Assembly (NCBI RefSeq): GCF_004103695.1
Contig: NZ_CP035280.1
Span: forward strand, 3,100,001 to 3,164,000
Length of the DNA: 64,000 nt
Direction: 5' to 3'
Origin: Clostridium sp. JN-9
GTDB taxonomy: Bacteria > Bacillota > Clostridia > Clostridiales > Clostridiaceae
Below are positions 35,940 to 45,581 of this stretch, piece after piece (the first letter of the stretch is position 1; each line of letters opens with the position of its first letter). Under the pieces are notes generated by a model, which made no database searches, had not been told where the DNA came from, and was given only the letters and a program-made list of their open reading frames with translations. Position numbers and translations under genes: made by a program.

Positions 35940-36962
35940 TTACTGTTTATTTGAATCCAAAAATGATTCCCTGTATATCAGCTTAGTTGGTACAATTACT
36001 TTATTCTCTTTAGTACTGCCTTTTATTTTTCCTATCATCAGCCTTGCAGACTCATATCCAAGCATTGGTGCATTTATATCAACTGAAGTCAGTGAAGGTT
36101 TAACGAATTCAGCCAGGGGAACATTATTGAAACTTATAATTTCTATATCCTCCGGTATTTTAAGTCCTGCTTCTTTAATAGCATCCATAGCACCAAATGC
36201 CATAACATCATCGGTAGCTACCACCGCTGTAGGAATATCTTTTAGCTGAAGCAGCTCTTTCATTTTCAGATAGCCGCATTCCTTTGTGAATTCGCATTCC
36301 TTAATGAGCTCCCTTGCAAAAGGTATTTTGTATTTTAATAATGCATTCCTATATCCATCTAATCTGTCTAATGAAACTATTAATTTTAATTTTCCTCCTA
36401 GTAATGCAATATTCTTATGCCCTTTTTTTATAAGCTTTTCAGTTACATTATAGCATGCCTCCACATTATCATTATCAACATAAAGCACTCCCTTAGCTTT
36501 CATGGGTTTACCAATTATTAATACAGGTAATTTTAATCTTCTCACAGTATCCAGTATAACATTATCCACAGAGGAATACATTATAATAATGCCATCTACC
36601 ATTCCCCCCATGGCAATGTTGCTTATTGATTCCAATTGTTCATCATCATTATTCCCAGTGGAAAGAAGAATGCAGTATCCCTGTTCATGTGCAGCTGCAG
36701 CAATACCACTCAGGGCTTCCGGGAAGAAAGGATTCAGGAAAGCCATTTGAGTTGATTGAGGCATAACAATGCCAATGGTTTTTGTAGATTTATTAACAAG
36801 ACTTCTGGCAATGGCATTTGGATGATATTCAAGTTCCTCCATTGCCTCTTTAACATTTTTTTTAGTTTCATCGCTTATTCTTGGGCTGTCAGATATTACT
36901 CTTGACACTGTAGATGTGGCCACACCAGCTAGTTTAGCCACTTCCTTTATTGTTACCTTCAT
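35940..36962 (-). CDS. LacI/GalR-family transcriptional regulator
   Basis: 340 residues. Helix-turn-helix MKVTIKEVAKLAGVATSTVS with hinge helix NAIARSLVNKSTKTIGIVMP, and a periplasmic-binding-protein-like effector domain (DGIIIMYSSVDNVILDTVRR; AVVATDDVMAFGAMDAIKEA). Close in style to maltose/maltodextrin regulators. It lies downstream of an MsmX-like ATPase and a CdaR-like regulator in the same direction, so it probably controls oligosaccharide uptake, though no permease is nearby. AGAGGT precedes the ATG. Confidence 0.88.
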   Translation of the reverse strand: MKVTIKEVAKLAGVATSTVSRVISDSPRISDETKKNVKEAMEELEYHPNAIARSLVNKSTKTIGIVMPQSTQMAFLNPFFPEALSGIAAAAHEQGYCILLSTGNNDDEQLESISNIAMGGMVDGIIIMYSSVDNVILDTVRRLKLPVLIIGKPMKAKGVLYVDNDNVEACYNVTEKLIKKGHKNIALLGGKLKLIVSLDRLDGYRNALLKYKIPFARELIKECEFTKECGYLKMKELLQLKDIPTAVVATDDVMAFGAMDAIKEAGLKIPEDIEIISFNNVPLAEFVKPSLTSVDINAPMLGYESARLMIGKIKGSTKENKVIVPTKLIYRESFLDSNKQ

Positions 36963-36996
36963 AGTTATTACCTCTTTAAATATATAGAATGTTTAA

Positions 36997-37020
36997 AAGG
37001 AGGTAAATATTTACCTCCTT
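36997..37020. repeat. 24-bp perfect palindrome between the CdaR-like and LacI-type genes
   Basis: AAGGAGGTAAAT and its exact complement, no loop. It is 6 bp after the CdaR-like stop and 34 bp before the LacI-type start; on the minus strand it is followed by TTTAAAC. It may be a terminator, a LacI operator, or a decoy ribosome site (it contains AAGGAGGT). Confidence 0.7.
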
Positions 37021-37026
37021 AAATTT

Positions 37027-37971
37027 CTAATTTCGTTCTCTCCAAGCGAGAAATGCAATTACAAACACAGTGGCTTCCTTAAAATTTCTTATATCAAATC
37101 CAGTATCTTTATATATTTTATCCAATCTGTAAATTAACGTATTTCTATGAATATATAGCTTTCTAGCTGCATCGCTTATGTTCAGCCCGCAATTTACAAA
37201 TTCCTCTATTGTGTTTATTATCTCCGAATCAAACAAGTTAAACTTGTCTGCAAATTTTGTATTTAACTCTTCCTTAACCCTGTCACTAACATTATAAACA
37301 ATTTTTTCAAACAGCATACTGCTTGATGAAAACACCTTGTCTTTTATTCTGAACTTTTTCCCAAGTGCCATGTATTCAGTCGCATCATTATACATTTTAT
37401 TAATTTCTTTGGAGTTATATATTGTATCACTGATGCTTATATAACATTTACAGAAAATATTGGATGTTATTAAATCCTTAATACTTTCAGCATGCTCCAT
37501 AGCATCTTCAAAGGCACCAATAATTACAATGGAATCTCCATATATTATACTAACAACATCCTGTTCATTATATAGTTGTCTTATAATATTAAGAGCTTCA
37601 CTTTTATTCCCATCCAAATTGACTAATATTATATTACAGCCTTTTGAAATAAATGGAAAACTTTTATCTATTTTATCAACGCTTACAGTCTTTGAATCAA
37701 GTAAGTTATAAAAAACCTGTTCTCTTATGGAAAAAATTTCAGAGTATTTACTTTCTATGATATACTTGAGAAGTTTATCACATGCTTTAAATTCCCTGGA
37801 CATTGTCAAAAAAGCCTTATTATTTTCTAATTCTACTGCAATTTCATGCTTATAGGAGTCTTCAATATCAGGATATCCAGTAAAAATTATTTCACCATCC
37901 ACTTTATGTAGATTGAATTTAATACCTGAGTTATTTGATAAATCCTGCAAAAAATCTCCAAAGCTCTGCAT
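37027..37971 (-). CDS. CdaR/PucR-type transcriptional regulator
   Basis: 314 residues. The C-terminal 60 residues are the PucR-family helix-turn-helix (GLNISDAARKLYIHRNTLIY; RLDKIYKDTGFDIRN). Middle part has the GGDEF-like/CdaR spacer look (IILVNLDGNKSEALNIIRQL; SIVIIGAFEDAMEHAE). The N-terminus is short (SGIKFNLHKVDGEIIFTGYP). Family members such as CdaR respond to sugar diacids, but the ligand here is unknown. It starts 12 bp after the ATPase gene, so the two are cotranscribed. Confidence 0.8.
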   Translation of the reverse strand: MQSFGDFLQDLSNNSGIKFNLHKVDGEIIFTGYPDIEDSYKHEIAVELENNKAFLTMSREFKACDKLLKYIIESKYSEIFSIREQVFYNLLDSKTVSVDKIDKSFPFISKGCNIILVNLDGNKSEALNIIRQLYNEQDVVSIIYGDSIVIIGAFEDAMEHAESIKDLITSNIFCKCYISISDTIYNSKEINKMYNDATEYMALGKKFRIKDKVFSSSSMLFEKIVYNVSDRVKEELNTKFADKFNLFDSEIINTIEEFVNCGLNISDAARKLYIHRNTLIYRLDKIYKDTGFDIRNFKEATVFVIAFLAWRERN

Positions 37972-37983
37972 TGCTGATTCCTC

Positions 37984-39093
37984 CTAAAAGATTGTGTCTT
38001 CTGTTTCCTTATTAAATACATGAATTTTTGATGAATCTAGTGCTACTTCTATTATATCTCCAGCCTTAGCATTGGATGTTCCATTTACCCTGACTGTAAT
38101 ATTTACTTTGTCATTATTTAAATATAATAAAGTTTCAGCCCCTAATAATTCAGTAACCTCAACCTTAGCTTTCATAACTGAATCTCTGTGCTCAGAAATA
38201 TATTCATCTTTATCAGATATGTTCTCTGGCCTTATGCCCATCATAACATCTTTTCCTATTAATGATAAGTCCTTTAATTTTTTCCCTTTATCTTCTGACA
38301 AAATAATATTGTTTCCTTCAAATACAAGAGAAACTTTATTGTCTTTCTCTACTACCTTACAGTCAATAAAATTCATTTGAGGACTTCCTATAAATCCTGC
38401 TACAAAGATGTTTTTAGGGTTTTCATAAATATTTTGAGGAGTATCAACCTGCTGTATAACTCCATCCTTCATAACAACTATTCTCGTACCAAGAGTCATA
38501 GCCTCTGTCTGGTCATGTGTAACATATATAAATGTAGTTTGCAGTCTCTTGTGTAATTTAGATATTTCAGTTCTCATCTGAACTCTCAATTTTGCATCAA
38601 GGTTTGATAAAGGTTCATCCATTAAAAATACCTTTGGTTCTCTTACTATAGCTCTGCCCATAGCAACTCTCTGCCTTTGTCCACCAGATAATGCCTTTGG
38701 CTTTCTGTCTAAAAGATGTTCAATATCAAGGACCTTTGCTGCTTCTTTTACCTTTTTATCTATTTGATCCTTAGGCAGTTTTCTTAATTTTAAACCAAAT
38801 GCCATATTATCATAAACTGTCATATGAGGATAAAGTGCATAGTTCTGGAATACCATTGCTATATCTCTATCCTTAGGTGCCACATCATTAACAAGTTTGT
38901 CCCCTATACTAAGCTCTCCCTTTGATATTTCTTCAAGGCCTGCTATCATTCTTAAAGTTGTAGATTTTCCACAACCTGATGGTCCAACAAATACTATAAA
39001 TTCTTTATCTTCTATTTCAAGATTGAAATCTTTAACTGCTGTCACATTACCAGGATAAACTTTATAAATATGCCTTAACGATAAATTTGCCAT
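37984..39093 (-). CDS. msmX: Sugar ABC transporter ATPase, MsmX/UgpC/MalK type
   Basis: 369 residues. Walker A FVGPSGCGKSTTLRMIAGLE, Q-loop MVFQNYALYPHMTVYDNM, signature LSGGQRQRVAMGRAIV, Walker B KVFLMDEPLSNLDAKLR, H-loop YVTHDQTEAMTLG, and a C-terminal TOBE/OB domain from about 240. This subfamily powers carbohydrate importers; MsmX of Bacillus serves several transporters at once. No permease or binding protein is in the window, which fits such a shared role. First gene of the ATPase-CdaR group. Confidence 0.93.
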   Translation of the reverse strand: MANLSLRHIYKVYPGNVTAVKDFNLEIEDKEFIVFVGPSGCGKSTTLRMIAGLEEISKGELSIGDKLVNDVAPKDRDIAMVFQNYALYPHMTVYDNMAFGLKLRKLPKDQIDKKVKEAAKVLDIEHLLDRKPKALSGGQRQRVAMGRAIVREPKVFLMDEPLSNLDAKLRVQMRTEISKLHKRLQTTFIYVTHDQTEAMTLGTRIVVMKDGVIQQVDTPQNIYENPKNIFVAGFIGSPQMNFIDCKVVEKDNKVSLVFEGNNIILSEDKGKKLKDLSLIGKDVMMGIRPENISDKDEYISEHRDSVMKAKVEVTELLGAETLLYLNNDKVNITVRVNGTSNAKAGDIIEVALDSSKIHVFNKETEDTIF

Positions 39094-39179
39094 TATAGAC
39101 TCCTCCTAAATGTTATATTTAATAATCTAATTTTAACACTGAGAAGTTTATTAATCTATTCTCAAACTCTACAAAACAT

Positions 39180-40133
39180 TTAAAATGAATTTGTAGAATA
39201 ATACAAACCGTTGTAATTTTGTCCCTGATACCAGTCTCTTTGTTCCAGTGTGTTATTTATAGAATTTAATATTTCCCACTTTTTAAGACTCCAAAGGGGC
39301 CCTATGAGCAATTGTCTTGGAGCATCTCCTGTTAACCTGTGTATTACAATGCTTTCAGGCAGTAACGTTATTGATTTGCATACTATATCAATATACTGCT
39401 GTTTTTCCAAAAACTTTAATTGTCCTTTGTTGTATAAATTAACTAATGGAGTGTTCTTCATTAAATGCAGAAGGTGAAATTTAATTCCCTGAATATCTTT
39501 ATTTGAAATATACTTTATTGTATTTAACATATCATTTTCATTTTCACCAGGCAGACCAAATATAGTATGCACCACAATGTCAATTTTTCTTTTTCTCAAG
39601 CTTTTAACTGCCTTCTCAAAGGTTTCTAAGTTGTAACCTCTGTTAATCTTAATTGCTGTATTTTCATTGGAGGTTTGAAGCCCAAGTTCTACCCACACAT
39701 ATATTTTATTATTTAATTCCTCTAGCAGGTCCAAAACCTGTTCTGAAAGACAATCTGGTCTTGTAGCTATTGCAATTCCAACTACATTTTCCTGATTCAT
39801 AGCTTCATAATATTTTTCCCTTAAAACTTCTATTGGCCCATAGGTATTAGTATAGGCCTGGAAATATGCAATATACTTACCGTTCTTCCACTTATTGTTC
39901 ATTAAAGATTTAATATTTTCAAATTGCTGATGTATTGAAAATTCCCTGCTTCCAGCAAAGTCTCCGGATCCCCTTTCTGAACAGAATATACATCCCCCTC
40001 TGCTAATTGTGCCATCCCTGTTTGGGCAGGAAAACCCAGCATCAAGTGATATCTTAATAACTTTACAGCCAAATTTATGTCTTAAAAAATAATTTAAACT
40101 ATAAAATCTTTTATCTTCCCATTTTTTCGTCAT
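39180..40133 (-). CDS. TIGR01212-type radical SAM protein (YtqA family)
   Basis: 317 residues. Radical SAM cysteines in AGFSCPNRDGTISRGGCIFC (an extended CxnCxxC arrangement typical of this family), then VVGIAIATRPDCLSEQVLDL and DIVVHTIFGLPGENENDMLN. HRLTGDAPRQLLIGPLW near the end is a family block. Related to Elp3/oxygen-independent coproporphyrinogen enzymes in fold; the reaction is not established. Stands alone. Confidence 0.9.
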   Translation of the reverse strand: MTKKWEDKRFYSLNYFLRHKFGCKVIKISLDAGFSCPNRDGTISRGGCIFCSERGSGDFAGSREFSIHQQFENIKSLMNNKWKNGKYIAYFQAYTNTYGPIEVLREKYYEAMNQENVVGIAIATRPDCLSEQVLDLLEELNNKIYVWVELGLQTSNENTAIKINRGYNLETFEKAVKSLRKRKIDIVVHTIFGLPGENENDMLNTIKYISNKDIQGIKFHLLHLMKNTPLVNLYNKGQLKFLEKQQYIDIVCKSITLLPESIVIHRLTGDAPRQLLIGPLWSLKKWEILNSINNTLEQRDWYQGQNYNGLYYSTNSF

Positions 40134-40211
40134 ACGAATTTCCTCGTTTCATTAAAAATTCAGGCTTGTTAATAATGATATCACATTTTAAAAATATTAG
40201 TAAATCCTGGC

Positions 40212-41333
40212 TTACATTTTGTTTGCCTTAAATGTTTTAAGATTTAGCTGCCATTTTCCTATGATATCTGATGTTGATTTGGCTTTATTTCCACTGCTTT
40301 TTTCAACAACATCAAAATTCAATACACCTTTATCAAATGAAGAAAATACTGTATCAACTGTGTCCACTGGGTAGTTTTTCTCAAATTTAAATGGTATTAA
40401 ATCTCCGCTGTCAGTTTTATATACCCTTAAGAATCTTCCTGCGCCCGGTTTATTATATTGAATCATCAGGAACTTTTCATCCATGGAAAATGTCATAAAT
40501 TCTATTGTACATGACTTAATAATATCCACATTAGTAATATCCTTACCAATAGGCTTCTCTCTTATATTTAGTCCCTGACTGCTTTCAGTATCTGATTTTT
40601 TTTGAGAATCCCCTTGTTTTTTATCTTCACCCCCCTGAACTACTAAAGTTTCGTCAATTTTTACAATTGATGAATATGCATCCTGGGACTGTGTGGTTAT
40701 ACATAGCATATCTCCGTTATATCCAAAATTTATTATACCAAACATATTTCTAGGTACTACCTCTTTATTTACATTGCTGCCATCATCTTTAGGAATGGCA
40801 TAACTTGGAATGCTGCTCATTTCAAGTATTAGATTGGTTTTTACATTATTCTTGTTTTTATATCTTATTTGATTTCCTTCATTAAAGGCTTCAGCCATAA
40901 CTACATCTTTAGTTTCAGATATCTTATAATCATTTTGCTCCTTTTCAACTTTTACAGTATACTCATCCAGGCTTGTATAAGGCTTTTTTGTATTCACTCT
41001 TGTAACCCTTATTTTAAACAATCCGCTTTTACCCATTTCAGTTACATCAATTATATTGTAGCCCTTTATTTTTAAATCAGGGTCAATTTTTGCATCACTC
41101 TTTTGTAATAACTCCTTAGAATACAGCTTTTTTGCATTATCTGTATCTTCCTTCATTAAATATTTCATATAGGTATCTGCAACATTTGTAGCAGCCTTTA
41201 TATCAAACTTATTTTCTTTCTTCTGGCTGTTTGATTCCTTATTGGCATTACTGCATGATATTTGAAATAAGGCACTGGTAATTAATGCTGCAGCTAATAT
41301 CATTTTTACTATTTTCTTATTAATTAAGCTCAA
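40212..41333 (-). CDS. Putative lipoprotein, unknown function
   Basis: 373 residues from TTG 41333 (GGGAGGT upstream). Lipoprotein signal (KIVKMILAAALITSALFQIS) with CSNANKES as the lipobox Cys. An N-terminal domain of NTF2/DUF-like look (AATNVADTYMKYLMKEDTDN; KGYNIIDVTEMGKSGLFKIR), then a beta-rich part with Ser/Lys/Gln-rich spacer and ESSQGLNIREKPIGKDITNV. No family recognised. Divergent from the 41.5 kb membrane protein. Confidence 0.7.
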   Translation of the reverse strand: MSLINKKIVKMILAAALITSALFQISCSNANKESNSQKKENKFDIKAATNVADTYMKYLMKEDTDNAKKLYSKELLQKSDAKIDPDLKIKGYNIIDVTEMGKSGLFKIRVTRVNTKKPYTSLDEYTVKVEKEQNDYKISETKDVVMAEAFNEGNQIRYKNKNNVKTNLILEMSSIPSYAIPKDDGSNVNKEVVPRNMFGIINFGYNGDMLCITTQSQDAYSSIVKIDETLVVQGGEDKKQGDSQKKSDTESSQGLNIREKPIGKDITNVDIIKSCTIEFMTFSMDEKFLMIQYNKPGAGRFLRVYKTDSGDLIPFKFEKNYPVDTVDTVFSSFDKGVLNFDVVEKSSGNKAKSTSDIIGKWQLNLKTFKANKM

Positions 41334-41470
41334 TTCTTTGTTACCTCCCTATTACTTTTATAATAATAGTTTGCCAAAAAATATTATTTTAATTATAATT
41401 CATTATTTTTAATTTATATATATATATTTATATTAATTGGTAATTGTATTTTGTTGGGAGTGGATTTATA

Positions 41471-42517
41471 TTGAAAAAGGACTATCATGTAATCCTGCAG
41501 ATAGCAGCAGTATTTATAGGCACTATAGTGGGGGCTGGATTAGCATCTGGTCAGGAAATAACTCAATTTTTCAGTACCTATGGATATATGAGTTTCATAG
41601 GTATAATAATATGCTGTTTTATTTATATTATTTTTGGAAGGATAATAATAAATTTAAGCATAAAATATAACTTAAAATCCTACAGTGATCTTATTTTTCT
41701 TGTTAATCCTTCATTTGTTGGAAAGGCCCTGGATATAATTATGGGATTATTCCTGGTTAGCAGTGCCGCAATAATCTTAGCCGGCAGCGGCGCCCTTTTG
41801 CATGAATTCTTTAGGCTCTCACCCATTATTGGCATTTTTATAATGGCAGCAATTTCTCTGTATGTTCTTTTAATGGGTACAAAGGGTCTTATTGAAATTA
41901 ATTCATTTATTGTTCCTTCATTATCAATTGTTATAATTACTATCTTTATTCTGTACTTATTATTTAATAATAATGTGAATCTGCTGTATGTAAAAAATAT
42001 TCCTGCTATAAAAAAGGCATGGCTCCCTTCATCACTGGTTTATGGAGGTTTTAACATATTCTGCTGCAGCGGTGTGCTTGTACCGTTAAGTTTAGAAATT
42101 AAAAATAAGAAAAACTTATTTTTAGGATTAACCATAGGATCCGTAGGACTTACTATTCTTTCTCTAATAATAAATTTATTATTGATATTAAATATTCCTT
42201 ATATATTTAAATATGAAATACCATTACTTTATATTTCTAATAGATTTGGAAGATTTATTCAGAGTTTATTACTTTTAATTATATGGCTGGAGATGTTCTC
42301 CACGGAGGTTTCAGATATATATAGTGTAAGTAAATCTTTAAATGAGTCCATAAATTTATCATATAAAAAATCAGTGTTCCTGATTATAGCCATAGCTTTA
42401 CCAGTTTCCCAAATTGGATTCGTTAATTTAATAAGCATATTATATCCTGCCTTTGGAATTTTAAGCTTGATTTTTATGCTGCAATGTGTTTATTTTTATT
42501 ATAAAAGCAATAAATAA
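41471..42517 (+). CDS. YkvI-like multi-pass membrane protein
   Basis: 348 residues from TTG 41471, with GGGAGTGG eight bases upstream; another TTG at 41444 lacks a site. About ten membrane helices. Begins LQIAAVFIGTIVGAGLASGQ, which is like helix 1 of the LeuT-fold (APC/NSS) transporters, with the unwound GAGLASGQE motif. Similar to Bacillus YkvI. Substrate unknown. A separate family member is common in Firmicutes genomes as a stand-alone gene. Confidence 0.75.
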   Translation: MKKDYHVILQIAAVFIGTIVGAGLASGQEITQFFSTYGYMSFIGIIICCFIYIIFGRIIINLSIKYNLKSYSDLIFLVNPSFVGKALDIIMGLFLVSSAAIILAGSGALLHEFFRLSPIIGIFIMAAISLYVLLMGTKGLIEINSFIVPSLSIVIITIFILYLLFNNNVNLLYVKNIPAIKKAWLPSSLVYGGFNIFCCSGVLVPLSLEIKNKKNLFLGLTIGSVGLTILSLIINLLLILNIPYIFKYEIPLLYISNRFGRFIQSLLLLIIWLEMFSTEVSDIYSVSKSLNESINLSYKKSVFLIIAIALPVSQIGFVNLISILYPAFGILSLIFMLQCVYFYYKSNK

Positions 42518-42571
42518 CTGCTTTATTTAAGTTGCAAATATTTTAACATAGAAAATTTGGAGGCAAAGATT

Positions 42572-43477
42572 ATGGATATACTAAAGCAATTAGAGAGCTG
42601 CAGACTATGCAAAAGAAATTGCGACGTTAACCGATTAAAGGGAGAAAAGGGATATTGCAGAGCTGGTATGAATGTAAGAGTGGCAAGAGCTGCATTACAT
42701 TATTGGGAGGAGCCATGTATATCAGGCAAAAATGGCTCTGGTACCATATTCTTTTCTAACTGTAATTTAAATTGTGTATTTTGTCAGAATCACGAGATAA
42801 GTCAGGAATGTATTGGAAAAGATATAAGCATAGAAAAACTCAGCAGTCTTTTCCTTGAGCAGCAGGAAAGAGGTGCTAATAATATAAATCTGGTTACGCC
42901 AACCCATTATATACCACAAATTATAGCTTCACTTGAAATTGCTAAAAGCAAGGGATTAAAATTACCCATTCTATTCAATACAAACAGTTATATCAACGTG
43001 GATGCCTTGAAATTATTGGATGGATATATAGATGTTTATTTACCGGATCTGAAATATTTTAATGATAAATATGCAGTAAAATACTCAAATGCCCCTGGAT
43101 ATTTTAAGCAGGCATCTGCAGCTATTAAAGAAATGTTCTCTCAGGTTGGTGAAAACATATTTAATAAGGACGGGATAATGACAAGAGGAATAATAATAAG
43201 ACATCTTATGTTACCAGGTTTGCTATTTGATTCAAAAAAAATAATAGACTATATTCATGCTGCATATGGGAATTCAGTTTATATAAGTATAATGAATCAA
43301 TATACTCCCCTTTTTAATGCATATAAATATAGTGAAATTAATAAGCCCTTAAACCCGGATCATTATGATTCACTTATTAATTATAGTTTAAATATTGGAG
43401 TAGTAAATGGCTTTATTCAGGAATCAGGAACTTCTTCTGATAAATTTGTACCTGAATTCAATTTTGAAGGTTTGTAG
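42572..43477 (+). CDS. PflA-like radical SAM protein (COG1313 type)
   Basis: 301 residues from ATG 42572 (TTGGAGG eight bases upstream). N-terminal Cys-rich region CRLCKRNCDVNRLKGEKGYC, then the radical SAM triad in FFSNCNLNCVFCQNHEIS (CxxxCxxC). Later DVYLPDLKYFNDKYAVKYSN and RGIIIRHLMLPG are typical of the pyruvate-formate-lyase-activase-like group. The protein it activates, if any, is not known. Convergent with the chemoreceptor gene; shared terminator between them. Confidence 0.85.
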   Translation: MDILKQLESCRLCKRNCDVNRLKGEKGYCRAGMNVRVARAALHYWEEPCISGKNGSGTIFFSNCNLNCVFCQNHEISQECIGKDISIEKLSSLFLEQQERGANNINLVTPTHYIPQIIASLEIAKSKGLKLPILFNTNSYINVDALKLLDGYIDVYLPDLKYFNDKYAVKYSNAPGYFKQASAAIKEMFSQVGENIFNKDGIMTRGIIIRHLMLPGLLFDSKKIIDYIHAAYGNSVYISIMNQYTPLFNAYKYSEINKPLNPDHYDSLINYSLNIGVVNGFIQESGTSSDKFVPEFNFEGL

Positions 43478-43486
43478 TAATATTTT

Positions 43487-43510
43487 AAAGGGCTCAAAAG
43501 AGCCCTTTAT
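43487..43510. terminator. Bidirectional terminator, radical SAM gene / H-NOX receptor
   Basis: AAAGGGCTC - AAAA - GAGCCCTTT with T-rich flanks on both strands (TTATTTTAAA on plus, AAAATA on the other side), between two convergent stops. Confidence 0.85.
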
Positions 43511-43511
43511 T

Positions 43512-45320
43512 TTAAATTCTATACTTGCTTAATCCAGTCTTAAATGATTCTGTAATCTTTTTAAACTGAGATATATTATCAACTAACTTTTTAATTTCAT
43601 TTGTATAGCTTGATACATTGGCACTAACTTCTTCAGAAGATGCAGAATTCTCTTCTGCACTTGCTGCCAGTGACTCAATATTTTCATATATTGTTGCTAT
43701 AGAATCTGATTCTCTACTTAATTGATTTATAGTTTCTATCATGGAAGAAGCAACAGTTTTAACAGATTTTGTAGACTCATGGCTTATATTTTTAACATCC
43801 TCCAGGCTTTTTGTTTCTCCTTGGAGCACATCATACTGAGCTTCTATTTTGTCTACCAGTTCTTTTATTTCTTCAGCAAACTGAACAATATTTGAGTTTA
43901 TTTCCTCAACAGAGCTTTTAGATTGTTCTGCCAACTTTCTTACCTCTTCTGCAACAACTGCAAAGCCTCTTCCCTGTTCTCCAGCTCTTGCAGCCTCAAT
44001 AGAAGCATTTAAAGCCAATAAATTAGTTTGTTCTGATATTCCAGAAACTATAGATACTATATTAGTAATGTCATTAGCTTGACTTTGCAGTTTTAATCCT
44101 TTGTCCTTTACCTCTTGGAATTTTTCCAGTGTTTTTAAGAGATTGTTACTTGTGCCTTCAACATTTTCATTACTATTATTTATTTTATCAATAGCAGTCT
44201 CCAGCTCCTGCTTATTTCCATTTTCTCTTTCTACGATTTTCTTTAGGTTTTCTATGTTCCCGTTTAAAGTAGTTACTGCAGATTCAGTATTCTCAGCCTG
44301 TGCCACAGCTGTATTTGCAACCTGCTCAACCACCCCTGATATTTCCTGGGAAGTATTATCCATAGTATTAGATATTCCATTAATGCTGGATACAAAGGTA
44401 TTCATCTCATCTGTAACACCTTTAAAGCCGACAAAATCTGTGCTTACTACCTGTTTATGCTTTCTAATAAGCTTATATAAATCTTCGAAGAAATCATTTG
44501 TAACTATATCGCTATCTTCCATGTATTCATTATTAACAATCTTGTTTATACTATCTTTTATACTTTTATTAGGCATCATCAATATAGATGTTCCTATAGA
44601 TGATGCCACTGCAGAAATAATACCTGCAGCAAACAGTTTTATAATATTCGAGGAATTATTCACACCTATAACAGGTATTAATGCTAATACTGATACTACA
44701 AATGTGAATATGCCAGCTTTTACCCCTATATTTTTTATAAATCCAAAGGATAATATTTTGTTTAATGAATATGTTTTTTTGTAATAGATATTCTTTTCAA
44801 ATGTTAACTTCAGCTTTAAAAAGCTGTCTGTCTTTTCCATCTCATCTACTTTAATGTTTTCTTTAAAATGATTACTTGCCCCTTTAAGCATTCCTAAAAA
44901 ATAATCAAACATCCCTCTCTTAGATGAATATGTAAAGCATGCTTCTCTATCTGAAATTGGCTCTATGTGCAAAATAGGCGGCTTTGCTCCTGGAAACTTT
45001 TTTGTCATTACTACATGCACATCAAACATTGATTTCAAAAATGAATATAAATTGTCATGTTCAAAAAATGCAGGATAATCTTCATAGAAAGCATTTATGT
45101 TATCAATTCCTACTTCATACCATAACTTTTTAATTTCAACATTATTATCCTCTGAAATTTTCTGCATTATTTGTTTAACTTTCAAATCATCTACATTCTC
45201 AATGGGACTAAATATTTTAGAGGCTCCCCAGCCTACCGCATCCATTGCATTATCAATAGATGTATCTCCAAATAATTTTCTGCAGGTTCTCATCCAAGTA
45301 GCTACAATTGTACCTTTCAT
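43512..45320 (-). CDS. Methyl-accepting chemotaxis protein with N-terminal H-NOX heme domain
   Basis: 602 residues. Residues 1-185 are a heme-nitric oxide/oxygen-binding (H-NOX/SONO) domain: [19 protein letters not shown] start, heme-ligand His102 ([10 protein letters not shown]), Pro115 (GAKPP) and the YxSxR heme-propionate motif at 131-135 (YSSKR). Trp9, Asn74 and Tyr140, the distal oxygen-binding network of the Thermoanaerobacter tengcongensis protein, are all kept. Two membrane helices at about 200-250 follow, then a coiled-coil signalling domain with tip [20 protein letters not shown] and [19 protein letters not shown]. It probably signals oxygen or NO to CheA/CheW. AGGAGGG precedes the ATG. 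Confidence 0.93.
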   Translation of the reverse strand: MKGTIVATWMRTCRKLFGDTSIDNAMDAVGWGASKIFSPIENVDDLKVKQIMQKISEDNNVEIKKLWYEVGIDNINAFYEDYPAFFEHDNLYSFLKSMFDVHVVMTKKFPGAKPPILHIEPISDREACFTYSSKRGMFDYFLGMLKGASNHFKENIKVDEMEKTDSFLKLKLTFEKNIYYKKTYSLNKILSFGFIKNIGVKAGIFTFVVSVLALIPVIGVNNSSNIIKLFAAGIISAVASSIGTSILMMPNKSIKDSINKIVNNEYMEDSDIVTNDFFEDLYKLIRKHKQVVSTDFVGFKGVTDEMNTFVSSINGISNTMDNTSQEISGVVEQVANTAVAQAENTESAVTTLNGNIENLKKIVERENGNKQELETAIDKINNSNENVEGTSNNLLKTLEKFQEVKDKGLKLQSQANDITNIVSIVSGISEQTNLLALNASIEAARAGEQGRGFAVVAEEVRKLAEQSKSSVEEINSNIVQFAEEIKELVDKIEAQYDVLQGETKSLEDVKNISHESTKSVKTVASSMIETINQLSRESDSIATIYENIESLAASAEENSASSEEVSANVSSYTNEIKKLVDNISQFKKITESFKTGLSKYRI

Positions 45321-45581
45321 TTTTTCCCTCCTGATTAATTAATTTTAAAATAAAAGCTAAGTCTAAAAGTTATATATCTTTATATACGTTAATATAATAT
45401 TATGAAATAATCACTATCATATTATTTTAACATTATGTTATGAATTTTACAAAATAGTAATAATAAACATTTTCATGATAATAATTGATTTTCTTATGAT
45501 TTAATCAATTAAAGCACCATTTTGCACATAGTATATACTTTTCTGCATATAATAATATGCACTTTTGTTTTAGGAGGGTTT

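Noticed and set aside
41437-41670. 77-codon plus-strand frame
   Set aside because: It overlaps the YkvI-like gene in another frame and lacks its own ribosome site.
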